In this document: piece after piece, positions 44,636 through 52,907 of the stretch
How the letters are laid out: each line of letters begins with the position of its first letter
Position numbering within the stretch: the stretch's first letter is position 1
NCBI RefSeq assembly: GCF_035994185.1
Contig: NZ_CP108538.1
Coordinates: 2,604,001 to 2,668,000, forward strand
Direction: 5' to 3'
DNA from: Streptomyces sp. NBC_01217
GTDB lineage: Bacteria > Actinomycetota > Actinomycetes > Streptomycetales > Streptomycetaceae
Length of the DNA stretch: 64,000 nt
Position numbers and translations under genes: made by a program
Notes under the pieces: generated by a model
The model's database searches: none
Told to the model about the DNA's origin: nothing
What the model saw: the letters and a program-made list of their open reading frames with translations, nothing else

Positions 44636-45538
44636 GTGTCCCAACCGCGCATCGCCGTATCCATCGTCACCATGGGCGATCGCCCGCAGCAGGTCGAAGC
44701 CCTGCTGGCCTCGGTGGCCGGGCAGGACGTCCGGCCGGCCCGGCTGGTCGTCGTCGGCAACGGCTCACCGCTCCCTGACTTCACCGCGTTTCCCGGACTG
44801 TCCGGTCTCTCCGGCGGTGTGACGGCGATCGAGCTCGACGAGAACCTGGGCTGCCCCGGTGGCCGCAACGTCGCGCTGCGCAGGCTGGCGGAGTTCGGCG
44901 ACGTCGATGTCGTCATCGAGCTCGACGACGACGGACTCCTGGTCGACGACGGGGTGTTCCGCAAGGTGCAGGAGCTGTACGCCGCCGACCCGCGGCTCGG
45001 CATCGTCGGCTTCCGGATCGCCGACGAGCACGGCGAGACCCAGCGCCGCCATGTCCCTCGCCTGCGCTCCACCGACCCGATGCGACGCGGCCCGGTCACC
45101 GCGTTCCTGGGCGGCGGCCACGCCCTCTCCATGAAGATGCTCGCCCAGACGGGGCCCTGGCCCGCGGAGTTCTTCTTCACGCACGAGGAGACGGACCTGT
45201 CCTGGCGGGCTCTCGACGCGGGCTGGAAGATCCTGTACGAGCCCGATCTGCTGCTCCAGCACCCCAAGACCTCCCCGGCCAGGCATTCCGTCTACTACCG
45301 GATGACGGCCCGCAACCGGGTCTGGCTGGCCCGCCGCAATCTGCCTCTCCCCCTTGTCCCGGCCTACCTGGGCATCTGGACCCTCCTGACCGTGGCCCGC
45401 ACCCGGTCGGCGACGGGCCTGCGCGCCTGGGCCGGCGGCTTCGCCGAGGGGGTCCGCACACCGTGCGGGCCGCGGAAGCCCATGCGGTGGCGCACGGTGT
45501 GGCAGATGACGAAACTGGGACGGCCGCCGGTCATCTGA
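44636..45538 (+). CDS. Glycosyltransferase family 2
   Basis: A 300-residue GT-A enzyme: AVSIVTMGDRPQQVEALLASV at the nucleotide-sugar end, DENLGCPGGRNVAL, the metal-binding ELDDDG, and FFFTHEETDLSWRAL, which holds the catalytic ED-type acidic residues. It resembles rhamnosyl/galactofuranosyl transferases. The C-terminus has a hydrophobic patch (VPAYLGIWTLLTVA) for membrane contact. I choose GTG at 44636, with GGAG 8 bases before it; a GTG at 44627 overlaps that site. Confidence 0.88.
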   Translation: MSQPRIAVSIVTMGDRPQQVEALLASVAGQDVRPARLVVVGNGSPLPDFTAFPGLSGLSGGVTAIELDENLGCPGGRNVALRRLAEFGDVDVVIELDDDGLLVDDGVFRKVQELYAADPRLGIVGFRIADEHGETQRRHVPRLRSTDPMRRGPVTAFLGGGHALSMKMLAQTGPWPAEFFFTHEETDLSWRALDAGWKILYEPDLLLQHPKTSPARHSVYYRMTARNRVWLARRNLPLPLVPAYLGIWTLLTVARTRSATGLRAWAGGFAEGVRTPCGPRKPMRWRTVWQMTKLGRPPVI

Positions 45539-45575
45539 CCCCGCGCCGAGGAATGGGGCCCCGACGGCCGTCCGA

Positions 45576-46442
45576 TCAGCCCGCTGAGCCGTCGCCGTAC
45601 GGAAGAACCCGCCGCAGGAGCCCCTTGGGATGGCCCCGCTTTCGCCATTCCCTGGGGTATCCGATGGAGACCTCCTCGAAGCGCACACCGTCGTACCAGG
45701 TCGTACGGGGGATGTGCAGATGGCCGTAGACCATGGCCGCCACATTGAAGCGCCGGTGCCAGTCGGCGGTGAGTTCCGTGCCGCACCACTGGGCGAACTC
45801 GGGGTACGTCAGGACGGCCATCGGTTCCCGGACCAGGGGCCAGTGACCGGCGATGACCAGTGGAATCTCCGGATCGTGTGCCGCGAGGCGGCGCTCGGTC
45901 CACGCCACCCGCGCCCGGCACCAGGCGTCACGGCCCGGGTGCGGGTCGGGGTGCAGCAGGAACTCGTCGGTGCACACCACCCCCGTCTCGTGCGCGTACG
46001 CGAGGGACTCCTCCTTGGTCGTCGTGCCCGGCGCCCGGAAGCTGTAGTCGTACAGCAGGAACACGGGCGCAATGGCCACCGGCCCCTCGGGGCCGGGCCA
46101 CAGCGGATAAGGGTCCTGCGGAGTGGACACCCCGAGCCCCCGGCACAGCTCGACCAGATGCTCGTACCGCGCCTGGCCCCGCAGTTGGACCGGGTCGCTC
46201 TTGGTCGTCCACAGCTCATGGTTCCCGGGAGTCCAGATCACCTTGGCGAACCGGCCCGCGAGCAGCCCGAGCGCCCACTCCACGTCCTCGGCCCGCTCCG
46301 CGACATCACCGGCGACGATGAGCCAGTCCTCGTCCGAATCCGGCCGCAGGGACTCGATGATGGGACGGTTGTCCGCCATCCCGACATGCAGGTCGCTCAC
46401 CGCGAGCAGAGACCCGCGGTTTCCGTGGGCGCGATCGGACAT
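45576..46442 (-). CDS. Calcineurin-like metallophosphoesterase
   Basis: A 288-residue enzyme with all five metal-binding blocks: AVSDLHVG, VAGDVAE, TPGNHELW, IAGHWPL and YGHLHIPR. Members hydrolyse phosphoesters of nucleotides or other small substrates. Start ATG at 46442 after AAAGG. In other Streptomyces a very similar gene often neighbours a phosphopantetheinyl transferase gene; none is seen here, so the carrier proteins of the peptide cluster must be activated by an enzyme encoded elsewhere. Confidence 0.88.
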   Translation of the reverse strand: MSDRAHGNRGSLLAVSDLHVGMADNRPIIESLRPDSDEDWLIVAGDVAERAEDVEWALGLLAGRFAKVIWTPGNHELWTTKSDPVQLRGQARYEHLVELCRGLGVSTPQDPYPLWPGPEGPVAIAPVFLLYDYSFRAPGTTTKEESLAYAHETGVVCTDEFLLHPDPHPGRDAWCRARVAWTERRLAAHDPEIPLVIAGHWPLVREPMAVLTYPEFAQWCGTELTADWHRRFNVAAMVYGHLHIPRTTWYDGVRFEEVSIGYPREWRKRGHPKGLLRRVLPYGDGSAG

Positions 46443-46580
46443 GGAGAACCTTTCCCGAGGAAGGACCGAACGAGATCGTCTCCCATGATGTGGCCCCGTC
46501 ACATCACACCCCTCGGCTGTCGCGCGTCTGTCACAGGGGTTCCCTGCGACTGCATCGGCCGACGTGTGACCGCTGAGTGA

Positions 46581-47003
46581 TCAGCGGGACGTTTCTCCCC
46601 TGGGCGCCAGGGCCGTTCTCATCAGTTCCCCTGCCCTGTTGACCAGGAGGTCGGGGACCTCTTCCTCGTAGAAGCGGATCTGCCCGATGACCCCCTCGGT
46701 GCGGGAATGCCACGCGAGCCGCTCTGCCAACGAGTCCAGCTCGGGCAGGAGCTCCGCATGCACCTCTTGACGTGCCGTCAGGGACCATCCGTCGGCCGTC
46801 CGGGCCAGTTCACCGACCAGGACCCCGCCGATGCGCATCGCGGGTCCACGCTCCGCGAGCAGGGGAGCCATGTCGCCGATCCCGTCGGCGGAACCCTCCG
46901 CCGCGTCCTCGGTGCCGAGATGCCATCGCAGATCGGCAAGCACGGCGCTCGATACGGAGGCCCTGAGGTCCAGGGCGAGATCCACGGCGTACACATCGCT
47001 CAT
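46581..47003 (-). CDS. Hypothetical protein
   Basis: A 140-residue soluble protein ([43 protein letters not shown], ending [12 protein letters not shown]). No motif recognised. Codon use is good and the start is clean. A 56-base microsatellite ends the space directly upstream of its start codon, which could affect its expression. Confidence 0.68.
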   Translation of the reverse strand: MSDVYAVDLALDLRASVSSAVLADLRWHLGTEDAAEGSADGIGDMAPLLAERGPAMRIGGVLVGELARTADGWSLTARQEVHAELLPELDSLAERLAWHSRTEGVIGQIRFYEEEVPDLLVNRAGELMRTALAPRGETSR

Positions 47004-47016
47004 GCCCGCAGCCTAG

Positions 47017-47072
47017 CCAGCCATCCAGCCATCCAGCCATCCAGCCATCCAGCCATCCAGCCATCCAGCCAT
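47017..47072. repeat. Microsatellite: seven perfect copies of an 8-bp unit
   Basis: CCAGCCAT is repeated seven times without error. It starts 13 bases upstream of the start codon of the minus-strand gene at 47003, so it covers the position of promoter or ribosome-site spacing. Because 8 is not a multiple of 3 it is open in every frame and produces a false repetitive peptide. Perfect copies point to recent slippage. Confidence 0.92.
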
Positions 47073-47745
47073 CATGAGCATGACGCCTGGCGGAACCGGT
47101 GGAACGGCAGGCGAGCCGGGCCTCCGCCGTCTCCATCGGATCGGTCGGTGATCGACAAGGCCTGGGACCGCCCCATCCCGGGGGCCCTGTGCCGGGCCGC
47201 CCGGGTTCGTCGTTGCATTCGCGTCAGCTTTGGGACCCGATCCTCGCGGTCCTGCTGACCCATTGGGACAGGGTGAGGTGCGTGGCCCCGGCCGTGCGGG
47301 CCGGGCTGCGTCGGCAGGGTGCCCCACGGCTTTCGGCCCGGCCGTCCCCGGACGTCCGGCCGTTGCTGTCGGCCAGGGCGTCGTGGAGAAGGGAGAGGTG
47401 TACGGGCAGGGCTGCACGGCAGTCGTCCCCGTCCCGGCGCGTGGGGCAGGCTGCCGGTCGTTCACTGGTGGTGCGGATCCTCGCGGTTGCCGTGAGCATG
47501 GGAATGGGTCCTTCCTGTGCTGGGGTGCCGGTCGCGTGGTCGCCGCGGCCGCGTAGGGGGTGGTGAGCCGGGCCCAGTCGGTCCGGCGGTGTGGTCAGGT
47601 GCTGGGAGGAGAGGGCCGCTCGGCCGCCGAAGAGGGCGGCGACGCGGGCCGCGGTCATCGGTGCGAGCACGACGGCCGTGAAGACCACGCCCATGGTCAC
47701 CGTGGCGGCGAGCAGTGTGATCGGCGCGCGTTGTGCGGCTTGATC
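47073..47745. other. Region of decayed genes, no intact coding sequence
   Basis: Minus-strand frames here look partly protein-like. One (around 47580-47710) reads PITLLAATVTMGVVFTAVVL followed by an Ala-rich segment, which could be a membrane helix. Another begins with an ATG at 47499 behind AGGAAGGA but becomes Arg/Pro-rich. No frame stays convincing for more than 50 residues. I read it as the remains of the membrane component of the transporter whose ATPase start is at 47789. Confidence 0.4.
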
Positions 47746-47789
47746 GATTCGGCGTTGTACCGCTTGGTCGGGCTGTGGGCTTCGATCAT
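47746..47789 (-). pseudogene. ABC transporter ATPase, N-terminal remnant
   Basis: From an ATG at 47789 with a good GGAGG site 7 bases upstream, the frame reads MIEAHSPTKRYNAE, nearly the standard opening of DrrA-like exporter ATPases (MIEAxxLTKRYG). After these 14 residues the similarity stops and no Walker motifs follow. It lies downstream of a two-component system on the same strand, where a target exporter is common. Confidence 0.5.
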
Positions 47790-47934
47790 GGCGAAACCTC
47801 CGTTCGCCCTCTCACCTTCGCCCAGGAACGGCCCCCAGCACATCGTCCCCTCGCAGCGATTCCCGGCTACCACGGCTGCGGTATCCGCCACGCCTGCCTA
47901 CGACCGCGACGACATGCGCATACCGCGCCGACGA

Positions 47935-48630
47935 CTACTCGGACGCCTGCGGACGCCCGGATTCCGTTGCCGGACTGACCAGGCCGCACTGATAGGCGAT
48001 GACGACGAGCTGCGCCCGGTCACGAGCCGCCAGCTTGGTCATGGCCCGGTTGACATGAGTTTTGGCGGTCAAGGGGCTGACGAAGAAATGTTCTGCGATC
48101 TCGTCGTTCGACAGCCCCAGTGCCGCCAGCCCCACGACATCGCGTTCCCGCCGTGTCAGGCACTCCAGCCGCTCGTGCACGTCCCCCGCGCACGGGTCCG
48201 GCTGCGCAAGAAAGCGCTTGATCAGCGCACGCGTCGCTGACGGGGACAGCAGTGCCTCGCCGGCGGCGATCGTGCGGACGGCGTCGAGGAGCTCCTCGGG
48301 CCTGGCCCCCTTGCCGAGAAAACCGCTCGCACCGGCGCGCAGCGCGTCGGCGACGTGCTCGTCGTCCTCGAAGGTGGTCAGGATGAGCACCTTCACCCCC
48401 GTGAGGTCCTCGGACTCACTGATGAGCCGTGTGGCCTCAAGGCCGTCCATCTCCGGCATGCGGATGTCCATCAGGACCACATCGGGGCTCTCCGCACGGG
48501 CCAGATCCAGTGCTTCCTGCCCATTGGACGCCTCCCCCACCGTCTCCATGTCGTCCGTGGAGTCGAACAGCATCCTGAAGGTACCCCGCAGCAGGGCCTG
48601 GTCATCGGCAAGCAGTACGCGAATCGTCAT
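47935..48630 (-). CDS. NarL/LuxR-type response regulator
   Basis: A 231-residue regulator. The receiver domain has the acidic DD near residue 10, the phospho-accepting Asp in VVLMDIRMPEMDG, TT in LILTTF and the Lys in FLGKGA. The LuxR-type helix-turn-helix follows (LTRRERDVVGLAALGLSNDEIAEHF...SPLTAKTHVNR). The ATG at 48630 has GAAGG upstream; 48636 is an alternative. It overlaps the kinase gene by 29 bases. Confidence 0.93.
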   Translation of the reverse strand: MTIRVLLADDQALLRGTFRMLFDSTDDMETVGEASNGQEALDLARAESPDVVLMDIRMPEMDGLEATRLISESEDLTGVKVLILTTFEDDEHVADALRAGASGFLGKGARPEELLDAVRTIAAGEALLSPSATRALIKRFLAQPDPCAGDVHERLECLTRRERDVVGLAALGLSNDEIAEHFFVSPLTAKTHVNRAMTKLAARDRAQLVVIAYQCGLVSPATESGRPQASE

Positions 48631-49840
48631 GCCCATCCTTCTTCGGTGGTTTGCCCATCACCAGGCCCGGACGCAGCGGCAGTTCGGCCGTCACGGTGAA
48701 GCCGCCCTCCGGGCGCACCCCCGCGTACAGCCAGCCCCCGACCGTGGAAGCGCGCTCACGCATCCCGATCAGCCCGTGCCCCGTCCCCGGAAGGTCGTGG
48801 TTCCCTCCGGTCCGTCCGTCGTCCTCAACGGTGATCGTCAGCCGCTCAGGACGGTAGTGCAGGGACAATCGCGCATGGTCGGCGCCGGCGTGCTTGTGCA
48901 CGTTGGTCAGGGCCTCCTGCACGATGCGGTACGCGGCCAGGTCGACCGTCGGCGCCAGCGGTTCGGCGATGCCCCGCCGGGTATGGCTCACGGTCAGGCC
49001 GGCGCGTTCGAGCGACGCCAGAAGCGCCGGTACGCGCGCAAGGCCCGGCATCGGATCACGCGGCGCCACCGGATCGCCGGACTGCCGCAGCAGCCCCACG
49101 GTCACCCGTAGCTCGTCCAGCGCGGACCGGCTGGTGTCCCGGATGTCCTCCAAAGCGGCCAGGATCTGTTCCGGCCGCCGTTCCACCAGATGGACGGCCA
49201 CGCCTGCCTGGGCGTTGATCAAGGCGATGTGGTGCGCGACGATGTCGTGCAGCTCGCGCGCGATCCGCACCCGCTCGGCCGCCACCCGCTGCTGCGCCTC
49301 CTGCTCACGCGTGCGCTCCGCGTGTTCTGCCCGCTCCTCCACCGCCACCACGTATGCGCGACGTGAGCGCACCCCGTCCCCGACAGCAGCCGGCAGCGCC
49401 GTCCACGCCAGCATCGCCGCATTATCGGGCGCCAGCCATGAGTGCGGGTCGGACATCACGGCGGAGCCCACCAGAACGACAGCCGAAAACGATGCCGCGG
49501 CCCAGGTGGCCCGCCGGTCGGTCAGCGCGGCCACGTTGTAGACCGACACCAGGACCGGGCTGATCACCAGCGGACTCTCCCGAATCCCGAGCACCTGGAA
49601 GGCCACACCGCAGGCAACCGCGACCGTCAGTACGCCGAAAGGGTGAGCGCGCCGCCACAACAACGCAACGCAACCGACACCCGCCAGCGCCACGACAGGC
49701 CACCGCAGGGAGAACTGGTGCCCGTGCCGTACGACCGAGGCGGCCGCGGCCGACGACACGAACAGCAGCGCCACGCCCAATGCGTCCAGCACACCGATCC
49801 GGGGCCGCGTCCCCCGCCTCAAACCGCTGATCTCCGCCAT
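48602..49840 (-). CDS. Sensor histidine kinase, HisKA_3 type
   Basis: A 412-residue kinase with five or so membrane segments in residues 20-155, a coiled linker (EERAEHAERTREQEAQQR), the phospho-accepting ARELHDIVAHHIALI, and an ATPase domain with IVQEALTNVHKHAG, VEDDG and GHGLIGMRERA. Partner of the response regulator. ATG at 49840 starts just before the first membrane segment; an ATG at 49876 is possible. Signal unknown; the likely transporter target downstream is destroyed. Confidence 0.9.
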   Translation of the reverse strand: MAEISGLRRGTRPRIGVLDALGVALLFVSSAAAASVVRHGHQFSLRWPVVALAGVGCVALLWRRAHPFGVLTVAVACGVAFQVLGIRESPLVISPVLVSVYNVAALTDRRATWAAASFSAVVLVGSAVMSDPHSWLAPDNAAMLAWTALPAAVGDGVRSRRAYVVAVEERAEHAERTREQEAQQRVAAERVRIARELHDIVAHHIALINAQAGVAVHLVERRPEQILAALEDIRDTSRSALDELRVTVGLLRQSGDPVAPRDPMPGLARVPALLASLERAGLTVSHTRRGIAEPLAPTVDLAAYRIVQEALTNVHKHAGADHARLSLHYRPERLTITVEDDGRTGGNHDLPGTGHGLIGMRERASTVGGWLYAGVRPEGGFTVTAELPLRPGLVMGKPPKKDGHDDSRTACR

Positions 49841-50187
49841 GTCACCCACGGTAGGGTCGACGGCCGCATCGGGCATCGTCTCGCGTGACACTCGCGTGAA
49901 GGCGTGCCTCGACCGGCGGTATCCGCCCGTTCGAGGAACGTCCGGCCGCGAACAGCGAATCCCCGGTGTTCGGTCGGCCCGGTCGTGGTCCACGACCGAA
50001 ATCTACGGTTCTACGGGGTGTCAGTTTCCCGTACTCGCCAGGCACTGGATGACGAGCTGTCGACAGCCGCTGTGATCGACTGGTCATCGGGCGTAGATCG
50101 GCGATCATCCAGCCCTGCTCGGCCATCCAGTGAGGCTTGCGAAGGTAATTGCATCACCCGGCTTCACCGTAGAAAGAAGACCTCGCA
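49841..50187. other. Intergenic region, no gene seen
   Basis: The region separates the kinase from the small plus-strand gene at 50188. It is less GC-rich than the flanks (AATCTACGGTTCTACGG near 50000). Short frames on both strands are not convincing. It marks the left limit of the peptide cluster. Confidence 0.4.
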
Positions 50188-50424
50188 ATGATCCTTTCAC
50201 TCTACAGTCTTCGCTCCGTCGTCAAGGGCGCCACCGCCCTCCTCTCCGCAGGCCTGCTGTCACTCGTCGGCTTCGCGGGCCACGGCACCTCCGGCTCCGT
50301 ACCGTCCGCCGGGTTCCAGGCCGGTTCCACTGTCTCGGTGTCCGTTGCGTCCGACACCGCGCCCACCACGGTCGACGACGGCGAGGACTGGAACAGTGAG
50401 GGTGGCCGCACGGTCCAGGGCTGA
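50188..50424 (+). CDS. Possible small secreted peptide
   Basis: A 78-residue frame with a plausible Sec signal (LRSVVKGATALLSAGLLSLVGFAGHG) and a short acidic mature part (TTVDDGEDWNSEGG). ATG at 50188 follows AAAGAAG. The last 165 bases overlap the 3' end of the convergent phosphotransferase frame, whose own last 55 residues look like low-complexity read-through, so this small gene may be the real occupant of the overlap. Function unknown. Confidence 0.4.
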   Translation: MILSLYSLRSVVKGATALLSAGLLSLVGFAGHGTSGSVPSAGFQAGSTVSVSVASDTAPTTVDDGEDWNSEGGRTVQG

Positions 50425-51603
50425 CGGGCCTGGTGCGGCATCGCCCGACCGACGCTTCGCCGCGCGGACGGCCAGCCCTTGGTCGTGCGCGGGCAGCTCG
50501 CACAGCCGCGTCAACCGGCCGGTAACCGCATCCAGCAGCATTTCCCCGCGCTGCTCCGTCCACGCCTCCGGCAACAGCGCCATGGGGATGCCCAATTCCC
50601 GGCAGAGAGCGGCGGAGTGCGACAGCGCGTTGCCGCGGCGCAGGAGAAGCCCGCCCACGTTGCGCAGGGACTCAAGCTCCGCGGCGGTCGGCATCGAATC
50701 GAGGACAACGATCTCCCCGGGGCCGATGGCATGCTTGCCGGCCGCGGCCACGGACCCGACCGCGTATCCCCGGGACAGGGGCGACACCGGCACCCCGCCG
50801 GGATGCGGCGCGGGCCGCAGGTGAGGCGGTGGAAGCGGGGCCGGGAACCCAACGATGTCACGCGACTGGAACACTCGCAGAGCACCGTTCTCCAGCCCCC
50901 ACTCCACGTCCTGCGGCCGGTGGAACAGTTGCTCCACCGTGGAGGCCAGACAGGTCAATAGGTCGGACAGAGTGCCCTCCTCCGGCATTTCCCATCCCTC
51001 TGGCCCCCACGCTGCATGTTGCCCTGGGCGGGGGATCACCCACGAGTGATCGCAGCCCAGCCCGGCGACGACTGGCGTACCGAGGCCCTCGGACGATTCC
51101 ACACGCATGGCGGGTTCGTCGGAGAGCGGGTCCCGGGTATACAGGACCCCGGAAGTGGCACATGCCGCCATTCGCTGCACGACGACGTTCATCTCAGGCT
51201 GCCGGGTGTCTCTCCGCAAGCGTCGGTACGCCTCGGCGTCAGCCGCGTGCAGCCCCTTTCGCACCCGGCGCACCGCTTCGACGACCTCGCGAGGTGTGCG
51301 GCGGTTCAGGTAGGAGTCGTACACCCCCGGCGCGGCGGCCAGGGGGCCGTCCTCACCCGTCGCAGAACTGCGGACAACCACCGCAGACCCCCTGGGGAAC
51401 CCGGTGAGCAGCAGGTTTCGTGTCTCGGCCAGGAATTCTCCCGGATCCAGTGCATCAAGGGTTTCGTGGCTGAGTACGAACGCCTTGGGCACCGGCAGAG
51501 CGGCTCGCAGCAGCGTCCGCAATCGCTCGGCCTTTCCGCCCAGCGGGCCTTCGCAGTGCTCCAGCGGCCGGTAGTGCCGTAACCCGTCGCCGTGACCGTC
51601 CAT
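50260..51603 (-). CDS. Compact PEP-synthase-like phosphotransferase (ATP-binding plus swivelling His domain)
   Basis: A 447-residue protein with parts of pyruvate phosphate dikinase/PEP synthase. Residues 20-250 form the ATP-grasp-like domain (LGGKAERLRTLL, VVVRSSATGED, SGVLYTRDP, QDVEWGLENGALRVFQSR). Residues 270-370 form the phosphohistidine domain, with His329 in RRGNALSHSAALCRELGIP. The PEP/pyruvate barrel is absent. This combination can move the beta-phosphate of ATP to a small acceptor, as rifampin phosphotransferase does. The acceptor may be a cluster intermediate or the antibiotic itself. The last 55 residues are Gly/Arg-rich and may not be part of the protein fold. Confidence 0.8.
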   Translation of the reverse strand: MDGHGDGLRHYRPLEHCEGPLGGKAERLRTLLRAALPVPKAFVLSHETLDALDPGEFLAETRNLLLTGFPRGSAVVVRSSATGEDGPLAAAPGVYDSYLNRRTPREVVEAVRRVRKGLHAADAEAYRRLRRDTRQPEMNVVVQRMAACATSGVLYTRDPLSDEPAMRVESSEGLGTPVVAGLGCDHSWVIPRPGQHAAWGPEGWEMPEEGTLSDLLTCLASTVEQLFHRPQDVEWGLENGALRVFQSRDIVGFPAPLPPPHLRPAPHPGGVPVSPLSRGYAVGSVAAAGKHAIGPGEIVVLDSMPTAAELESLRNVGGLLLRRGNALSHSAALCRELGIPMALLPEAWTEQRGEMLLDAVTGRLTRLCELPAHDQGLAVRAAKRRSGDAAPGPSALDRAATLTVPVLAVVDRGGRGVGRNGHRDSGTGLEPGGRYGAGGAVAREADE

Positions 51604-51733
51604 GGTTCTGCCCTCTCCATCGTCCGCTCGGTGGGATCCGAATCCAAGGGCTCGACCAGCCCCGTCGGTCCGATGAGCGACGAGGCCGGCCCGTCGCAGC
51701 GGTACAGGTGCTGCGCGGCGGGGAGCCGGAGGC

Positions 51734-52051
51734 TCAGCAGGCGTCGTGCGCCGGTGCGAGGGCCTCCACCCGCCGGGCGAGCTCCAAGTCCCTCTCGGTC
51801 ACCTTGCTGCCGGCGCAGTGCGTGGTGATCTTCAGGGCGACGGTGTCGTAGCCGAGGGTGAGGTCGGAGTGGTGGTTGAGCTCATCCTGGACCCGGGCGA
51901 TGTGAACGACCAGGGCCGTTGCCGCGGGATGCGAGGCGAGCCGGTAGGAACGGGTGAGCCGGTCGCCGTCGGGGGACCAGCCGGGTAGCTCGGCCAGCCG
52001 GTCCTCGATCTCCTTCTGCGACAGCTCGGCGGCCTTCTCACGCTCAGACAT
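51734..52051 (-). CDS. Pterin-4a-carbinolamine dehydratase
   Basis: A 105-residue enzyme that dehydrates 4a-hydroxy-tetrahydrobiopterin, regenerating the cofactor of aromatic amino acid hydroxylases. The signature is present: LPGWSPDGDRLTRSY, then HIARVQDELNHHSDLTLGYDTVALKITTH with the catalytic histidines. Its start overlaps the hydroxylase stop by 8 bases (52044-52051) without its own ribosome site, so it is translated by coupling. It confirms that the neighbouring hydroxylase uses a pterin. Confidence 0.93.
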   Translation of the reverse strand: MSEREKAAELSQKEIEDRLAELPGWSPDGDRLTRSYRLASHPAATALVVHIARVQDELNHHSDLTLGYDTVALKITTHCAGSKVTERDLELARRVEALAPAHDAC

Positions 52052-52772
52052 GGAGGGTCTGCAGCGCATTCACGGCCTCCTCGAGTTCGTCGAGCAGACC
52101 CTCCAGGCCCTCGTAGGACGGGGCGACAAAGTATTTCTGCTGGAGGTCGAAGATGTCGTAGTCCGTGGCGAAGACCTCGGAAACGGTCAAGGGGGTCTGG
52201 AGCGCGGGGTTATCCATGGCATTGGCCGCTTCCGCACTTGAGGTGAGGGTGGCTCCGCCGAAGATTTTGACACCGCTCGCTTCCTTGACGAGGCCGGTCT
52301 CGGTGGTGAACCAGTAGAAACGGGCCAGGGCCTTCATGACCGGTTCGTTGTCGAGGTGCCTCAGGGCGATTTCCGCGAGGCCGGTGAGGAAGTCGCCATA
52401 GGTGCGGTCGACGAGGATCGGCAGGTGACCGACCACGTCGTGGAAGAGATCGGGAAATTCCGCGAACCTCAGTTCGGACCGCTTGCGCATGGCGGGTGCG
52501 GTGGGGAAACGCTTGTCGTGCAGCATCCCGTAGAAGTGCGAGCCCGACAGCAGCCCCTCCACCGGATGCATGTGCCAGCCGGACAGATCGTAGAACCGCT
52601 TGTCCACGGCATGCATGCTCTCGATGTGCTCGCTCAGATCCAGTGCTTCGAACCCGGCTTGTGCCTGGGCGCAGCCATGCTGACGCAGTCGGGTGCGGAA
52701 GTCCTCCATGAGCAGGCTCCACGTGCCGCGGTCCTCATCATCGAAGCTGTCGGGCAGTTGGGCGTCGATCAC
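52044..52772 (-). CDS. Pterin-dependent aromatic amino acid hydroxylase
   Basis: A 242-residue monomeric hydroxylase. The iron ligands are His111 and His116 in DLFHDVVGHLP and Glu158 in FYWFTTETG. It is slightly shorter than typical bacterial phenylalanine 4-hydroxylases and lacks a regulatory domain. In peptide antibiotic clusters such enzymes can also hydroxylate phenylalanine at the meta position (PacX in pacidamycin) or act on tryptophan. Its place next to an adenylation protein suggests it prepares a hydroxylated aromatic building block. Which ring position is attacked cannot be read from sequence. Confidence 0.9.
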   Translation of the reverse strand: MIDAQLPDSFDDEDRGTWSLLMEDFRTRLRQHGCAQAQAGFEALDLSEHIESMHAVDKRFYDLSGWHMHPVEGLLSGSHFYGMLHDKRFPTAPAMRKRSELRFAEFPDLFHDVVGHLPILVDRTYGDFLTGLAEIALRHLDNEPVMKALARFYWFTTETGLVKEASGVKIFGGATLTSSAEAANAMDNPALQTPLTVSEVFATDYDIFDLQQKYFVAPSYEGLEGLLDELEEAVNALQTLHV

Positions 52773-52907
52773 TGGTCTCTCCTTGTGGTGTGCGCGAGTA
52801 TCTCGACGACCAGGTCTCAGAGGCCGCCGAGAGAACGGGAACCCAGCACTGCCCGTCTGCCTTGTTGCGCAGAGGAACAGCGGTGTCTGCCGGGGATTCG
52901 GTGAACC

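Noticed and set aside
47013..47465. Minus-strand frame ending in repeated GWLDGWMA residues
   Set aside because: The repeat peptide is only the translation of the 8-bp microsatellite, and the rest is Pro/Arg-rich without a plausible start.
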